Shown piece after piece: positions 1 through 10,644 of a stretch of 14,521 bases of DNA (position 1 is the first letter of the stretch; every line of letters starts with the position of its first letter). The stretch spans positions 1 to 14,521 of the forward strand of contig DNIP01000105.1 in NCBI GenBank assembly GCA_003499325.1, given 5' to 3'. The stretch comes from Oscillospiraceae bacterium. GTDB taxonomy: Bacteria; Bacillota; Clostridia; Oscillospirales; Acutalibacteraceae. Under the pieces are notes generated by a model that had not been told where the DNA came from, ran no database searches, and saw only the letters and a program-made list of their open reading frames with translations. Made by a program: the position numbers and the translations under genes.

Positions 1-299
1 TAATTGAATTCATCGTAAGTGCAGTCATTGATTCCCTTGAACAGCGGAAGCGCATTGTTGATCAAACAGTCAATATGTCCGTATTCAGCAACAACCCGAT
101 CCGCAAAGGCTGTGAGCGTTGCTTCATCGGCGATATCTCCCTGATCATACAGATCAACACAATCATGCTGTTTCGGGAGTATATCTATCACACAGACCTT
201 TGCCCCTTCGGCATGAAACATCTCAGCAATACATCTGCCGATCCCTTTTGCTCCCCCGGTGATCACAACTATCTTATCGGTAAATGCTCTTTCTGTCAT
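1..299 (-). CDS. SDR family oxidoreductase, N-terminal part (runs off the window)
   Basis: This is the first 99 codons of a short-chain dehydrogenase/reductase, read on the minus strand from the ATG at 299; the rest lies beyond base 1. The translation has the Rossmann dinucleotide-binding motif TGGAKGIG at residues 14-21, a second strand ending VCVIDI with an Asp at 39 (in this family an acid there usually favours NAD(H) over NADP(H)), and LINNA at 79-83, the family's NNAG region with Leu where Gly is usual. A GAGGGG ribosome binding site lies about nine bases upstream of the ATG. The catalytic Ser-Tyr-Lys part is not in view, so the substrate cannot be named. The gene is divergent from the ubiquitin-dockerin gene. 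The family assignment is firm; the role (for example 3-oxoacyl-ACP reductase or sugar/alcohol dehydrogenase) is open. Confidence 0.88.
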   Translation of the reverse strand, partial: MTERAFTDKIVVITGGAKGIGRCIAEMFHAEGAKVCVIDILPKQHDCVDLYDQGDIADEATLTAFADRVVAEYGHIDCLINNALPLFKGINDCTYDEFN

Positions 300-355
300 A
301 TTGCTCAACCCCTCGCATTCTTTTTCACACTCAGCATCAAGTCTGTTTGTGCATT

Positions 356-384
356 ATGATAACAGATAATACGGATATTGTCTA
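356..384 (-). promoter_or_regulatory. Candidate sigma-A promoter of the SDR gene
   Basis: On the minus strand, TAGACA (384-379) and TATCAT (361-356) are separated by 17 bases. Each matches the sigma-A consensus at five of six positions. Transcription would start near 349 and give a leader of about 50 bases before the ATG at 299. Confidence 0.5.
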
Positions 385-508
385 CAAGGATTTACTGAAA
401 AATAGTTGTATCGCCTATCACGAAAAGCCGTCTGTTTCTTCTCAGCGACCGTCAGCTCCGCGCCATCCGACAACGTCAGTTTAAATGGATAGCAAAACAA
501 GCGTTTTT

Positions 509-522
509 TTGTGATGTCACAA
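509..522. promoter_or_regulatory. Palindrome TTGTGA-TG-TCACAA, possible operator
   Basis: This is a perfect 6-bp inverted repeat with a 2-base centre. Its midpoint is about 61 bases upstream of the start point predicted from the promoter at 541-570, a position often used by activators. The arms recall Crp/Fnr or Rex half-sites, but the spacer is too short for either, so no regulator is named. Confidence 0.3.
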
Positions 523-540
523 GTTATTTTCAAAATAATA

Positions 541-570
541 TTGACGTTAATAACAGTGATATAGTACAAT
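541..570 (+). promoter_or_regulatory. Candidate sigma-A promoter of the ubiquitin-dockerin gene
   Basis: TTGACG (541-546) and TACAAT (565-570) are separated by 18 bases and lie 50 bases upstream of the ATG at 620. The predicted start near 577 gives a leader of about 43 bases that includes the ribosome binding site. Confidence 0.6.
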
Positions 571-595
571 GAACTTGAAATAAAAATCTTTCTAA

Positions 596-2689
<2,094 letters not shown>

Positions 2690-2694
2690 GTTTT

Positions 2695-2731
2695 ATCCAC
2701 CCTTCTTTCCTTGGAAGGGTGGATTATTTTT
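2695..2731 (+). terminator. Rho-independent terminator of the ubiquitin-dockerin gene
   Basis: A perfect 11-bp stem (2695-2705 with 2714-2724) and an 8-base loop are followed by TATTTTT. It begins six bases after the stop codon. Confidence 0.92.
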
Positions 2732-2759
2732 ACCGCCTGCCTTTAAGCAAATGAATAAT

Positions 2760-2805
2760 ACAAAGCAAAAATCCCGCCACTTTCGTGACAGGATTTTCGC
2801 TTTGT
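2760..2805 (-). terminator. Long hairpin, probable terminator of the toxin-antitoxin operon
   Basis: The arms 2760-2774 and 2791-2805 pair over 15 positions with one mismatch, and an inner CAC/GTG stem (2778-2780 with 2785-2787) extends the helix. Read on the minus strand, the downstream arm contains GGATTTTT, giving a U-rich end, so it mainly serves the operon arriving from the right. Together with the terminator at 2695 it separates two convergent units. Confidence 0.7.
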
Positions 2806-2867
2806 GCTTAATGTACAAAAAGATTTTTTCTGTTTAAAAAACCGTACAGTTTTGAACCCTCGAAACA

Positions 2868-3194
2868 TTAAGCGTTCATTTCGTTTAGAACATTATCCAT
2901 ATTTCGTCTGCCGTAAATAATCCTCAAAATGTGAATGCATTCGTCGATCTCATTCAATCTATAATAAAGCAAATAATTTGATATCGGCATCTTCCTGATA
3001 TCTTTCAGTGTGATAAGCTCGTTCTCGACCAATGAACCGCATCTCGGAAAATGTCTTATTTCTGAGATCACCTTTTCCATCTTCTCCATAAAAGCTGACG
3101 CCGCACTTGGGTTATCAAGCGTATCGGTCATATAATGAAGAATCTCATCAAAATCCTTCTCGGCTTCACGGGTAAAAGAATAATTATATACCAT
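2868..3194 (-). CDS. Type II toxin, RelE/ParE family
   Basis: This 108-residue protein has the layout of ParE/RelE toxins: an N-terminal strand and two helices (YSFTREAEKDFDEILHYM, then the SAASAFMEKMEKVI helix), the FPRCGSLV turn, and C-terminal strands ending ILRIIYGRRNMD, the family's usual tail before the last helix. Such toxins act in the cytoplasm, either as ribosome-dependent mRNA endonucleases (RelE) or on DNA gyrase (ParE). The sequence alone does not tell me which. The start codon lies inside the end of the antitoxin gene, an 11-base overlap, so translation is probably coupled. The normal length and clean frame suggest an intact toxin. Confidence 0.88.
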   Translation of the reverse strand: MVYNYSFTREAEKDFDEILHYMTDTLDNPSAASAFMEKMEKVISEIRHFPRCGSLVENELITLKDIRKMPISNYLLYYRLNEIDECIHILRIIYGRRNMDNVLNEMNA

Positions 3195-3444
3195 ATTTCA
3201 ATCTCATTTCCTGCATGACTTCATCGCCGGAACGTGTATTTCCCTTTTCTGAATCCTCAATTCCTTTTGCGAGCGTAGCAGCTTCATACAGCTTATTCAT
3301 TGTTCTTTCGAAGTACTCGATATCCATAACCACTAATCTGCCGTAGCCGTTCTTGGTCACAAAAACAGGACCATTTTCCTCACTGCAAAGAGCCTCAATT
3401 TTTACAGTATCTTTTAAATCTCTCATAGGAACAATTTGCATCAT
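3184..3444 (-). CDS. Type II antitoxin, Phd/YefM family
   Basis: This 86-residue antitoxin lies directly upstream of and overlaps the toxin gene. The N-terminal half has the Phd/YefM pattern: IVPMRDLKDTVKI, then GPVFVTKNGYGRLVVMDIEYFE, which forms the DNA-binding and dimer domain. The C-terminal tail (EDSEKGNTRSGDEVMQEMRLKYGI) is the flexible segment that wraps the toxin in this family. The start is one of two adjacent ATGs (3444 or 3441); a GAGGTGA ribosome binding site at 3452-3446 serves both. The promoter just upstream sits within a perfect inverted repeat, consistent with the autoregulation usual for these pairs. By family knowledge the protein neutralises the toxin and represses its own operon. 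Confidence 0.87.
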   Translation of the reverse strand: MMQIVPMRDLKDTVKIEALCSEENGPVFVTKNGYGRLVVMDIEYFERTMNKLYEAATLAKGIEDSEKGNTRSGDEVMQEMRLKYGI

Positions 3445-3459
3445 ATCACCTCATTTGTA

Positions 3460-3493
3460 TTGTGGCTATATTATACACCAAATATAGCCACAA
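3460..3493. promoter_or_regulatory. Perfect 13-bp inverted repeat, likely antitoxin operator
   Basis: TTGTGGCTATATT (3460-3472) is repeated inverted at 3481-3493 with an 8-base spacer. It covers the -10 box and spacer and touches the -35 box of the toxin-antitoxin promoter, so a bound repressor would block RNA polymerase. That the antitoxin binds here is inferred. Confidence 0.8.
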
Positions 3494-3498
3494 GTCAA
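3470..3498 (-). promoter_or_regulatory. Sigma-A promoter of the toxin-antitoxin operon
   Basis: On the minus strand, TTGACT (3498-3493), a 17-base spacer and TATAAT (3475-3470) form a near-consensus promoter. The start near 3463 leaves a leader of about 20 bases before the antitoxin ATG. Confidence 0.85.
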
Positions 3499-3507
3499 TG
3501 ATGAAGT

Positions 3508-3541
3508 AGAAAAAAGCTGCCGAATAAACTCGACAGCTTTT
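3508..3541 (-). terminator. Rho-independent terminator of tRNA-Gln
   Basis: On the minus strand a 12-bp stem with one G-U wobble (3541-3530 with 3523-3512) overlaps a run of six T. It lies a few bases after the tRNA's CCA end. It also separates the tRNA transcript from the toxin-antitoxin promoter. Confidence 0.85.
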
Positions 3542-3546
3542 GACAT

Positions 3547-3621
3547 TGGCTGGGAAGGCGGGGTTCGAACCCACGAATGACGGAGTCAAAGTCCGTTGCC
3601 TTACCGCTTGGCTACTTCCCA
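3547..3621 (-). tRNA. tRNA-Gln, anticodon TTG, CCA encoded
   Basis: This 75-base gene folds into a full cloverleaf. The acceptor stem is TGGGAAG/CTTCCCA with discriminator G and a genomically encoded CCA (3549-3547). The D-arm begins GCCAAGCGG. The anticodon stem ACGGA/TCCGT carries loop CTTTGAC (anticodon TTG, decoding CAA and probably CAG). The T-arm has GTTCGAAC. It has its own promoter and terminator and lies between the toxin-antitoxin operon and the clpE-like gene. tRNA 3' ends are common integration sites, but I see no duplicated end segment in the window. Confidence 0.96.
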
Positions 3622-3632
3622 ACAACAGTATT

Positions 3633-3660
3633 AGTATACCATATTTTTTAATAATGTCAA
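3633..3660 (-). promoter_or_regulatory. Promoter of tRNA-Gln
   Basis: On the minus strand, TTGACA (3660-3655), a 16-base spacer and TATACT (3638-3633) make a near-consensus sigma-A promoter. The predicted start is about five bases before the tRNA 5' end. Confidence 0.85.
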
Positions 3661-3667
3661 CATTATT

Positions 3668-3696
3668 CATGCGGGACGAAAGAATCGCCCCGCATG
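3668..3696 (-). terminator. GC-rich hairpin after the clpE-like gene, weak terminator candidate
   Basis: CATGCGGG (3668-3675) pairs with CCCGCATG (3689-3696), with an inner CGA/TCG stem (3677-3679 with 3685-3687). It lies 23 bases after the stop codon at 3720. In the direction of transcription the stem is followed by AATAATG rather than a T-run, so termination may be inefficient and read through into the tRNA. Confidence 0.45.
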
Positions 3697-3719
3697 TTGA
3701 CTTTTTGTTGATGATGTGA

Positions 3720-6050
<2,331 letters not shown>

Positions 6051-6062
6051 ATACCTTCTCCT

Positions 6063-6716
6063 TTACTTTTTAGTGGTGATGGAAGCCTGTACAGAAGAGA
6101 TGGCAGCTTCTTTATTCTGCTTCTTTTCCTTCTGCTGCTTCTGTATTCTGAAAAAGATGATTGCGTAATTAACCAATGAAAAGATCATCATACCGGCAGT
6201 CACGCCGAGAACCGTTAACGAAAGGGTCTCGTTACGGAAATCAAAGATCGCCATCGCGACGACCAGTACGACGGATACGTAGAACATAAAGGTGCTGATT
6301 TTGCCGTACCATGACGACTTAGGCGGGATGATGCCCTGATTAATGATGATCGTACCGCCGATGATCATCAGGATATCCTTGACGACCATGACGATCATCA
6401 AGGGCAGGACATACGGCTCGATACAGATCATACAGATACCGACCGCGATCAGTGTCAGCTTATCCGCCAAGGGGTCGAGCACCTTGCCGAGCTCAGATTC
6501 CTGGTGGAACCTGCGCGCGATAAAGCCGTCGAAAAAGTCCGAGATACCCGATATCACTAATACAATGATCGCGGGCGTATAGTCCTTGGTCAGATACCTT
6601 CCGACGATGAACAGCGCGACAAACGGCGTGATCAATATGATCCTGAAAAACGAGATCGCATTGGGAATGGTCATCAGGTCTTTGCTGATGACCTCGTTTT
6701 TCTTTTCATTACTCAT
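6063..6716 (-). CDS. pgsA: CDP-diacylglycerol--glycerol-3-phosphate 3-phosphatidyltransferase
   Basis: This enzyme makes phosphatidylglycerol phosphate from CDP-diacylglycerol and glycerol 3-phosphate in the inner membrane, the committed step to phosphatidylglycerol and cardiolipin. The CDP-alcohol phosphotransferase signature is complete: D60-x2-D63-G64-x2-A67-R68-x8-G77-x3-D81-x3-D85. The start of the domain, MTIPNAISFFRI at 15-26, is typical of PgsA. About six hydrophobic segments follow, then a Lys/Gln-rich cytoplasmic tail from 192 on. I chose the ATG at 6716 (217 residues) because GAGGA lies seven bases upstream. An in-frame ATG at 6740 with a weaker AGGG site is the alternative. It sits between cvpA and the clpE-like gene in one transcription unit. 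A related CDP-alcohol transferase with another substrate is possible but less likely. Confidence 0.9.
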   Translation of the reverse strand: MSNEKKNEVISKDLMTIPNAISFFRIILITPFVALFIVGRYLTKDYTPAIIVLVISGISDFFDGFIARRFHQESELGKVLDPLADKLTLIAVGICMICIEPYVLPLMIVMVVKDILMIIGGTIIINQGIIPPKSSWYGKISTFMFYVSVVLVVAMAIFDFRNETLSLTVLGVTAGMMIFSLVNYAIIFFRIQKQQKEKKQNKEAAISSVQASITTKK

Positions 6717-6759
6717 AATGTTTTCCTCAAATACTTCCATGGAGCTACCCTATCCCTTA

Positions 6760-6807
6760 TCGCGCTCTCACGCGCGAAAATGATAAACTGCTTCCTCCCT
6801 ATCATTT
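6760..6807 (-). other. Two adjacent hairpins between cvpA and pgsA, with an unused ribosome binding site
   Basis: TATCATTT (6800-6807) pairs with AAATGATA (6778-6785), taking in the cvpA stop codon. Its loop carries GGGAGGAAG on the minus strand, a good ribosome binding site with no start codon at a usable distance. Directly next to it, TCGCGC (6760-6765) pairs with GCGCGA (6772-6777). Neither is followed by a T-run, so I do not call a terminator. An mRNA processing or stability structure is possible. Confidence 0.4.
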
Positions 6808-7503
6808 ACCTGAGATCATTGAGCTGATCCACGTAAATATATTACCACTATAGAAGTGATAGAATATGAAGGAATTGTTAATTGTTGATTCATTGAACCA
6901 CGATGAGTTCGTTCCGACGTTCACGATAATGAGCTTGGTCAGATATGCGAACATACAAACCAGCAATACGGCGTCGATCAGTCCGATCACCGCGCCGCCG
7001 ACTCGGTTGATGACATTCAGCACGGGGAATCGGAACAAACGCGCGAGCGGTCTGACCAAGATCCTTTGCAAAATGATCATCAAAAATAAAAATGCCAAAA
7101 GCGTGATGAAGAACGTCAGTATGCCGCACGCGACAGGCTTGACGGCGGTGTTGACCGCCTCGCTGATCGTATCGGTCGCGTTGGAGATCGGATCGGAAAA
7201 TGCGCGGGTAAGAGCCTCCGCGTCCAGATTCGTGATACCCGTCAGCCATGACGGCAGCGCCGAGATAATGCCGTCAGCCGCTTTTGTACTCACACCGCTC
7301 ACAGCATTGGTGACCGCCTTTTCCAAAGCGGGTCTGACGATCGCGTTATAGGACAACAGCGAGAGCCATTGTCCGACCGCGGTAGCCGCGAGATACGAGA
7401 TCACGGTCGCGATCAGCCGCGCCAGCGATCTTGCCGCGCCGCGATAGATATTCAGCGCGATCAAAACGATAAAGATTACTACGACAATTACATCAAAAAT
7501 CAT
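6802..7503 (-). CDS. CvpA family membrane protein
   Basis: This 233-residue integral membrane protein is of the CvpA (colicin V production) family. It opens with MIFDVIVVVIFIVLIALNIYRG, the family's first helix followed by a Gly/Arg turn, then a second helix (LARLIATVISYLAATAVG). A roughly 70-residue loop rich in Ala, Ser and Thr comes next, then a long helix (ILTFFITLLAFLFLMIIL), the RPLARLFRFPVLNVINRVGGAVIGLIDA-type stretch that is the family hallmark, and a last helix. The molecular function of CvpA proteins is poorly defined; links to envelope homeostasis are known from other bacteria. The ATG at 7503 was chosen because GAGGTG lies four bases upstream and overlaps the stop of the preceding gene; an upstream in-frame GTG at 7545 has no site. 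It is co-transcribed with the DUF5711-like gene. Confidence 0.85.
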   Translation of the reverse strand: MIFDVIVVVIFIVLIALNIYRGAARSLARLIATVISYLAATAVGQWLSLLSYNAIVRPALEKAVTNAVSGVSTKAADGIISALPSWLTGITNLDAEALTRAFSDPISNATDTISEAVNTAVKPVACGILTFFITLLAFLFLMIILQRILVRPLARLFRFPVLNVINRVGGAVIGLIDAVLLVCMFAYLTKLIIVNVGTNSSWFNESTINNSFIFYHFYSGNIFTWISSMISGK

Positions 7504-7511
7504 CCTGCACC

Positions 7512-9062
7512 TCACAAAGAGACAGAATCGATATATCCCGTACACAGGACATACGCGTCGGAGGATGTGTACATAACAACGGTATGCGGATCCGAATTCA
7601 GTTCTTTCTCGGAATACGACTTGCCGTCCTTGGAATACAGCATCACCGAGTCGCCGGTCAACAGCGCGACCCTGCCTTTATATGTAGAAATATTGATGAT
7701 CTTCTTATCGACTGAGAACGATTTGACTGAATCGCCTGCCGTGGAATAAGACAGGATATCACAGTTTCTGCCGTCGCCGGAGCTGGATAACGACACGGTA
7801 TAGGTGTTGGTATCATCGTTGATATCGAAGGCGGTCAGCGCCCTGCCTTCATAAGAATTCGTTTGCAGATCGCCGTCTTTAGAAGTGTTGAGGACATAAG
7901 AGGCGTTATGTCCGACCGCGCAGACATACTTATCGCTGAGATACTTGACCTGATAGATGATATCGTTCTCGATCTCCTTGACGATGAGCGGCTTTTCCTG
8001 TGTAAAATCAAGCACATATAAAGCGGAAGTCTCAACGCCGTTCAAGGCGGACAATCCCGATACGACAGCCTTGGCGCCGCTCGAATCCAGTGTGACGGAG
8101 GTAACATAGTAATCCGCGAAGGAATAAGCGAAGATCTGCTCGTTTTCCTCGTTATAAACATAGAGCTTCGACAGATAGCCGCTGCTCTGGGTCACCAGCG
8201 CGTAGATGCCGTTATCGGCAAAATCCGCGGTCAAAAGATTATCCTTTGCCTCGCCGCTGTAGACTGCCCCCTCCTTATCGATCAGCTGGTAGCCTGTACC
8301 GCCGAGGTTATAGACCAAAGCGCCCTTATCGCTGACCGTCAGCACGGGATTGATAAACGCGTGCTGCTCGGTGAACAGCGATCTGCCGTAGTTGTTGAGC
8401 GTAGCAGTCTTGGTATCGGAAACATAACAGATATCCTGTCCGATACAATCGAAATTGCCGGCGTTGACGCGTTCACCCTTGATATCCAGAGGGAACTTTT
8501 CTTCACTCTGCTGGTTAAATACGCCGTACTTGAAGAAGTTGGAGATATTGTGGACAGAGAACTTGTCGGAGTTGAATACGGCAAATACGACGACGAACAA
8601 GATCACGACGATCACCGCTACCGCAATGATCCTTTTGACAGGGAACTTCTTCTTTTTGGAGGGAGCCTCCTTTTTGACATGACCGAATGCGGGTCTTGCA
8701 GCAGGAGCTTCCTGCTCTTCTTCATCCTCGCCGTTATCCGCGGCTTCTTCCTGCGCATTATCGTCATCACGATTCTTTTCGGAGGATTCCTGCTCGGGAG
8801 CCTCCTGCTCGGCAGGCTCTTCCTCAACCGCTTCATCGGCTCTTTCATCCTCGAGCTCGTCTTCATCGGGGAACTTCTTACGGGCGCGGAGCTCTTTGCG
8901 TTTCTGTTTTTTTAAGAGCTTTTTCAGCTTTTTTGCGTTTTTATCCTTTAAGCGCTTATCTTGTTCATGCTTTGCGTTCTCTTCATCCCGCGCTTCCTGC
9001 TCGGGATCCTTGAACTTGATGATCTTTTCATCATCGGCAAAGCGTCTTCCTTTTTCATCCAT
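7512..9062 (-). CDS. DUF5711-like single-pass membrane protein, probable extracytoplasmic beta-propeller
   Basis: This 516-residue protein has three parts. Residues 1-142 are highly charged and probably disordered: Lys/Arg-rich to about 63, Glu/Asp-rich to about 120, then a Lys cluster before the membrane. A single transmembrane helix (RIIAVAVIVVILFVVVFAVF, about 144-163) follows. The remainder is a beta-rich domain whose short repeats (ICYVSDTKTATLNNYG, GIYALVTQ, GRVALLTGDSVMLYSKDG) look like blades of a propeller. The basic residues before the helix put the N-terminus in the cytoplasm and the propeller outside. I recognise it as the kind of protein annotated DUF5711 in Clostridia, often beside cvpA as here; no biochemical role is known to me. 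The start at 9062 follows GGGTGA by four bases; an in-frame TTG at 9074 is an unlikely alternative. Confidence 0.75.
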   Translation of the reverse strand: MDEKGRRFADDEKIIKFKDPEQEARDEENAKHEQDKRLKDKNAKKLKKLLKKQKRKELRARKKFPDEDELEDERADEAVEEEPAEQEAPEQESSEKNRDDDNAQEEAADNGEDEEEQEAPAARPAFGHVKKEAPSKKKKFPVKRIIAVAVIVVILFVVVFAVFNSDKFSVHNISNFFKYGVFNQQSEEKFPLDIKGERVNAGNFDCIGQDICYVSDTKTATLNNYGRSLFTEQHAFINPVLTVSDKGALVYNLGGTGYQLIDKEGAVYSGEAKDNLLTADFADNGIYALVTQSSGYLSKLYVYNEENEQIFAYSFADYYVTSVTLDSSGAKAVVSGLSALNGVETSALYVLDFTQEKPLIVKEIENDIIYQVKYLSDKYVCAVGHNASYVLNTSKDGDLQTNSYEGRALTAFDINDDTNTYTVSLSSSGDGRNCDILSYSTAGDSVKSFSVDKKIINISTYKGRVALLTGDSVMLYSKDGKSYSEKELNSDPHTVVMYTSSDAYVLCTGYIDSVSL

Positions 9063-9097
9063 ATTTTCACCCAATTCAGGTTTATTATTGACTCAGA

Positions 9098-9838
9098 TCA
9101 TTCATAAAATACTTTGTTTAGATATAATCCGCATGACGGCGCCGTAGGTCCCGCGAGCTTACGGTTCTCGCCCTCGATGATCCGAGGGAGGGTGCCGAAC
9201 GATATCCTGCCGTTGTTCATCGCGAGCAGCGTGCCCACCATAATGCGAACCATGTTGTAGAGAAAGCCGTCCGCCGCAACCGTGAAGGTGACGAGGTCGC
9301 CCTCTCTTTTGATATTAAAATACTTTACCGTGCGGGTAAAATCTCCCTTTCCTCGTTTATCCAAAGTGCAGAAGGAGGTGAAATCATGCGCGCCGACAAA
9401 TACCTGCGCCTCGCGTTGCATCGCGTCAATGTCCATCTCATAGCGATAATGAAGCACCAGATCCTGCAAAAAGGGATTGCGCACACGGCTGTTCCACACC
9501 TTGTAGACATATTCCTTACCCTTGCAGGAATAGCGCGCGTGGAAGTCGTCGGGCACAATACGGACGTCGGTCACCGCTACGTCATCGGGCAGATAGCGGT
9601 TCATCGCCATCATCAAGTGATCCTCAGTGATGGGATGCGCGATCTTCATCGATACGCAGTACATATTAGCGTGAACGCCGCTGTCGGTTCGCGAGCAGCC
9701 CTTGATATCGGGGCGCTCATGGATGATCTGATACAGCGCGTTCTGAAAGACCTCCTGCACGGTCAGGGCGTTGTCCTGAATCTGCCAGCCGTGGAGATTT
9801 TTTCCGCAATAGGATAAAGTCAACAGTAAATTTCTCAT
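9098..9838 (-). CDS. truA: tRNA pseudouridine(38-40) synthase TruA
   Basis: This enzyme converts uridines 38-40 in the anticodon arm of many tRNAs to pseudouridine. The protein is 246 residues, the usual TruA length. The catalytic motif CSRTDSGVHA has its nucleophilic Asp at residue 52. Other family landmarks are LTLSYCGKNLHGWQ near the N-terminus, FHARYSCKGKEYVY in the middle, GAHDFTSFC and the C-terminal ADGFLYNMVRIMVGTLL. The start at 9838 is set by an ATGA overlap with the ecfT stop and by homology; the frame stays open for 47 codons upstream, but that part is not TruA-like and lies over ecfT. Location directly after ecfA1-ecfA2-ecfT is a well-known arrangement in Firmicutes, often next to ribosomal protein genes, though none is present here. 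Confidence 0.96.
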   Translation of the reverse strand: MRNLLLTLSYCGKNLHGWQIQDNALTVQEVFQNALYQIIHERPDIKGCSRTDSGVHANMYCVSMKIAHPITEDHLMMAMNRYLPDDVAVTDVRIVPDDFHARYSCKGKEYVYKVWNSRVRNPFLQDLVLHYRYEMDIDAMQREAQVFVGAHDFTSFCTLDKRGKGDFTRTVKYFNIKREGDLVTFTVAADGFLYNMVRIMVGTLLAMNNGRISFGTLPRIIEGENRKLAGPTAPSCGLYLNKVFYE

Positions 9839-10644
9839 ACAGCGAATTTCAAAAATGTATTCATCACTATCACGCCCGCGATCACCAGCAGGGTAAACAC
9901 GATGCTGATATAATCGCGCTTGGCGAGACGGAGCTGTTTCATGCGTGTGCGTCCCTCGCCGCCGCGGTAACAGCGGCATTCCATTGCGACCGCCAGCTCA
10001 TACGCGCGTCGAAACGCGGAGACGAACAACGGCACCAGAATCGGGACAAGCGCCTTGATGCGTGTGATCAGGCCGCCGCTTTCCATATCGGCGCCCCGTG
10101 CCTTTTGCGCCGCCATGATCTTGTCGGTTTCCTCGAGCAGGGTCGGCACAAAGCGCAGGGCGATGGTCATCATCATCGCGATCTCATGCACCTTGATGTG
10201 GAAGATCGTCAACGGCTTCATCAATCTTTCGAGCGCGTCCGTCAGATCGGTCGGCGACGTGGTGAAGGTCAGGACAGAGCTGAACAGAATCAGGCAAATG
10301 ATACGCACGCATACGAGTATCGCGTTCTTGACGCCCTCCCATGTGACCTTGATAAAGCCCCACTGAAAGATCGGCTCGCCTGTTCCGTAGAACAGGTTCA
10401 ATAGCGAGGTGATGGCCACGATAACGATGATCACCTTGAGGCTTTTGAGGTACATTTTCAGCGGCACCTTTGATAACAGCACGATCAAAAGGACAACCGC
10501 CGCCAGAAATGCCAGTGAAACAAAATTGAATGTACAGAAAATCAGTACAATATACGCGATCAGGCTGAGAATCTTGACGCGAGGGTCAAGTCGATGGATC
10601 ACCGAATCAGCGGGAAAGTACTGTCCGAGGGTGATATCTCTCAT
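9835..10644 (-). CDS. ecfT: ECF transporter transmembrane subunit EcfT
   Basis: This 269-residue membrane subunit of a group II energy-coupling-factor transporter links ATP hydrolysis by EcfA1/EcfA2 to toppling of a substrate-binding S component. After the N-terminal SVIHRLDPRVKIL (14-26), typical of EcfT, come hydrophobic helices. The two cytoplasmic coupling helices carry AQKARGAD (179-186, the A-R-G motif) and AMECRCYRGG (220-229), which insert into grooves of the two ATPases. It overlaps ecfA2 upstream and truA downstream by ATGA. No S component is encoded in the window, so the module probably serves several S proteins encoded elsewhere (vitamins, nickel/cobalt), as group II modules do. 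The substrate cannot be told from this gene. Confidence 0.94.
   Translation of the reverse strand: MRDITLGQYFPADSVIHRLDPRVKILSLIAYIVLIFCTFNFVSLAFLAAVVLLIVLLSKVPLKMYLKSLKVIIVIVAITSLLNLFYGTGEPIFQWGFIKVTWEGVKNAILVCVRIICLILFSSVLTFTTSPTDLTDALERLMKPLTIFHIKVHEIAMMMTIALRFVPTLLEETDKIMAAQKARGADMESGGLITRIKALVPILVPLFVSAFRRAYELAVAMECRCYRGGEGRTRMKQLRLAKRDYISIVFTLLVIAGVIVMNTFLKFAV

Noticed and set aside
509..522. Calling the palindrome a Crp or Rex site
   Set aside because: The half-sites resemble those boxes but the 2-base spacer is wrong for both, and no such regulator gene is in view.
354..569. A 71-residue minus-strand open frame in the divergent spacer
   Set aside because: It begins at a TTG with no ribosome binding site, overlaps both promoter candidates and resembles no family I know. 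Its middle is protein-like, so a decayed remnant cannot be excluded.
3446..3670. A 74-residue minus-strand open frame
   Set aside because: It spans the tRNA-Gln gene, its promoter and terminator, and the antitoxin promoter, and has no ribosome binding site. It is a by-product of the tRNA sequence.
9839..9979. Longer TruA start at 9979
   Set aside because: The extra 47 residues overlap ecfT, are Arg/Pro-rich and unlike TruA, whereas the ATG at 9838 overlaps the ecfT stop by ATGA and gives the normal TruA N-terminus.
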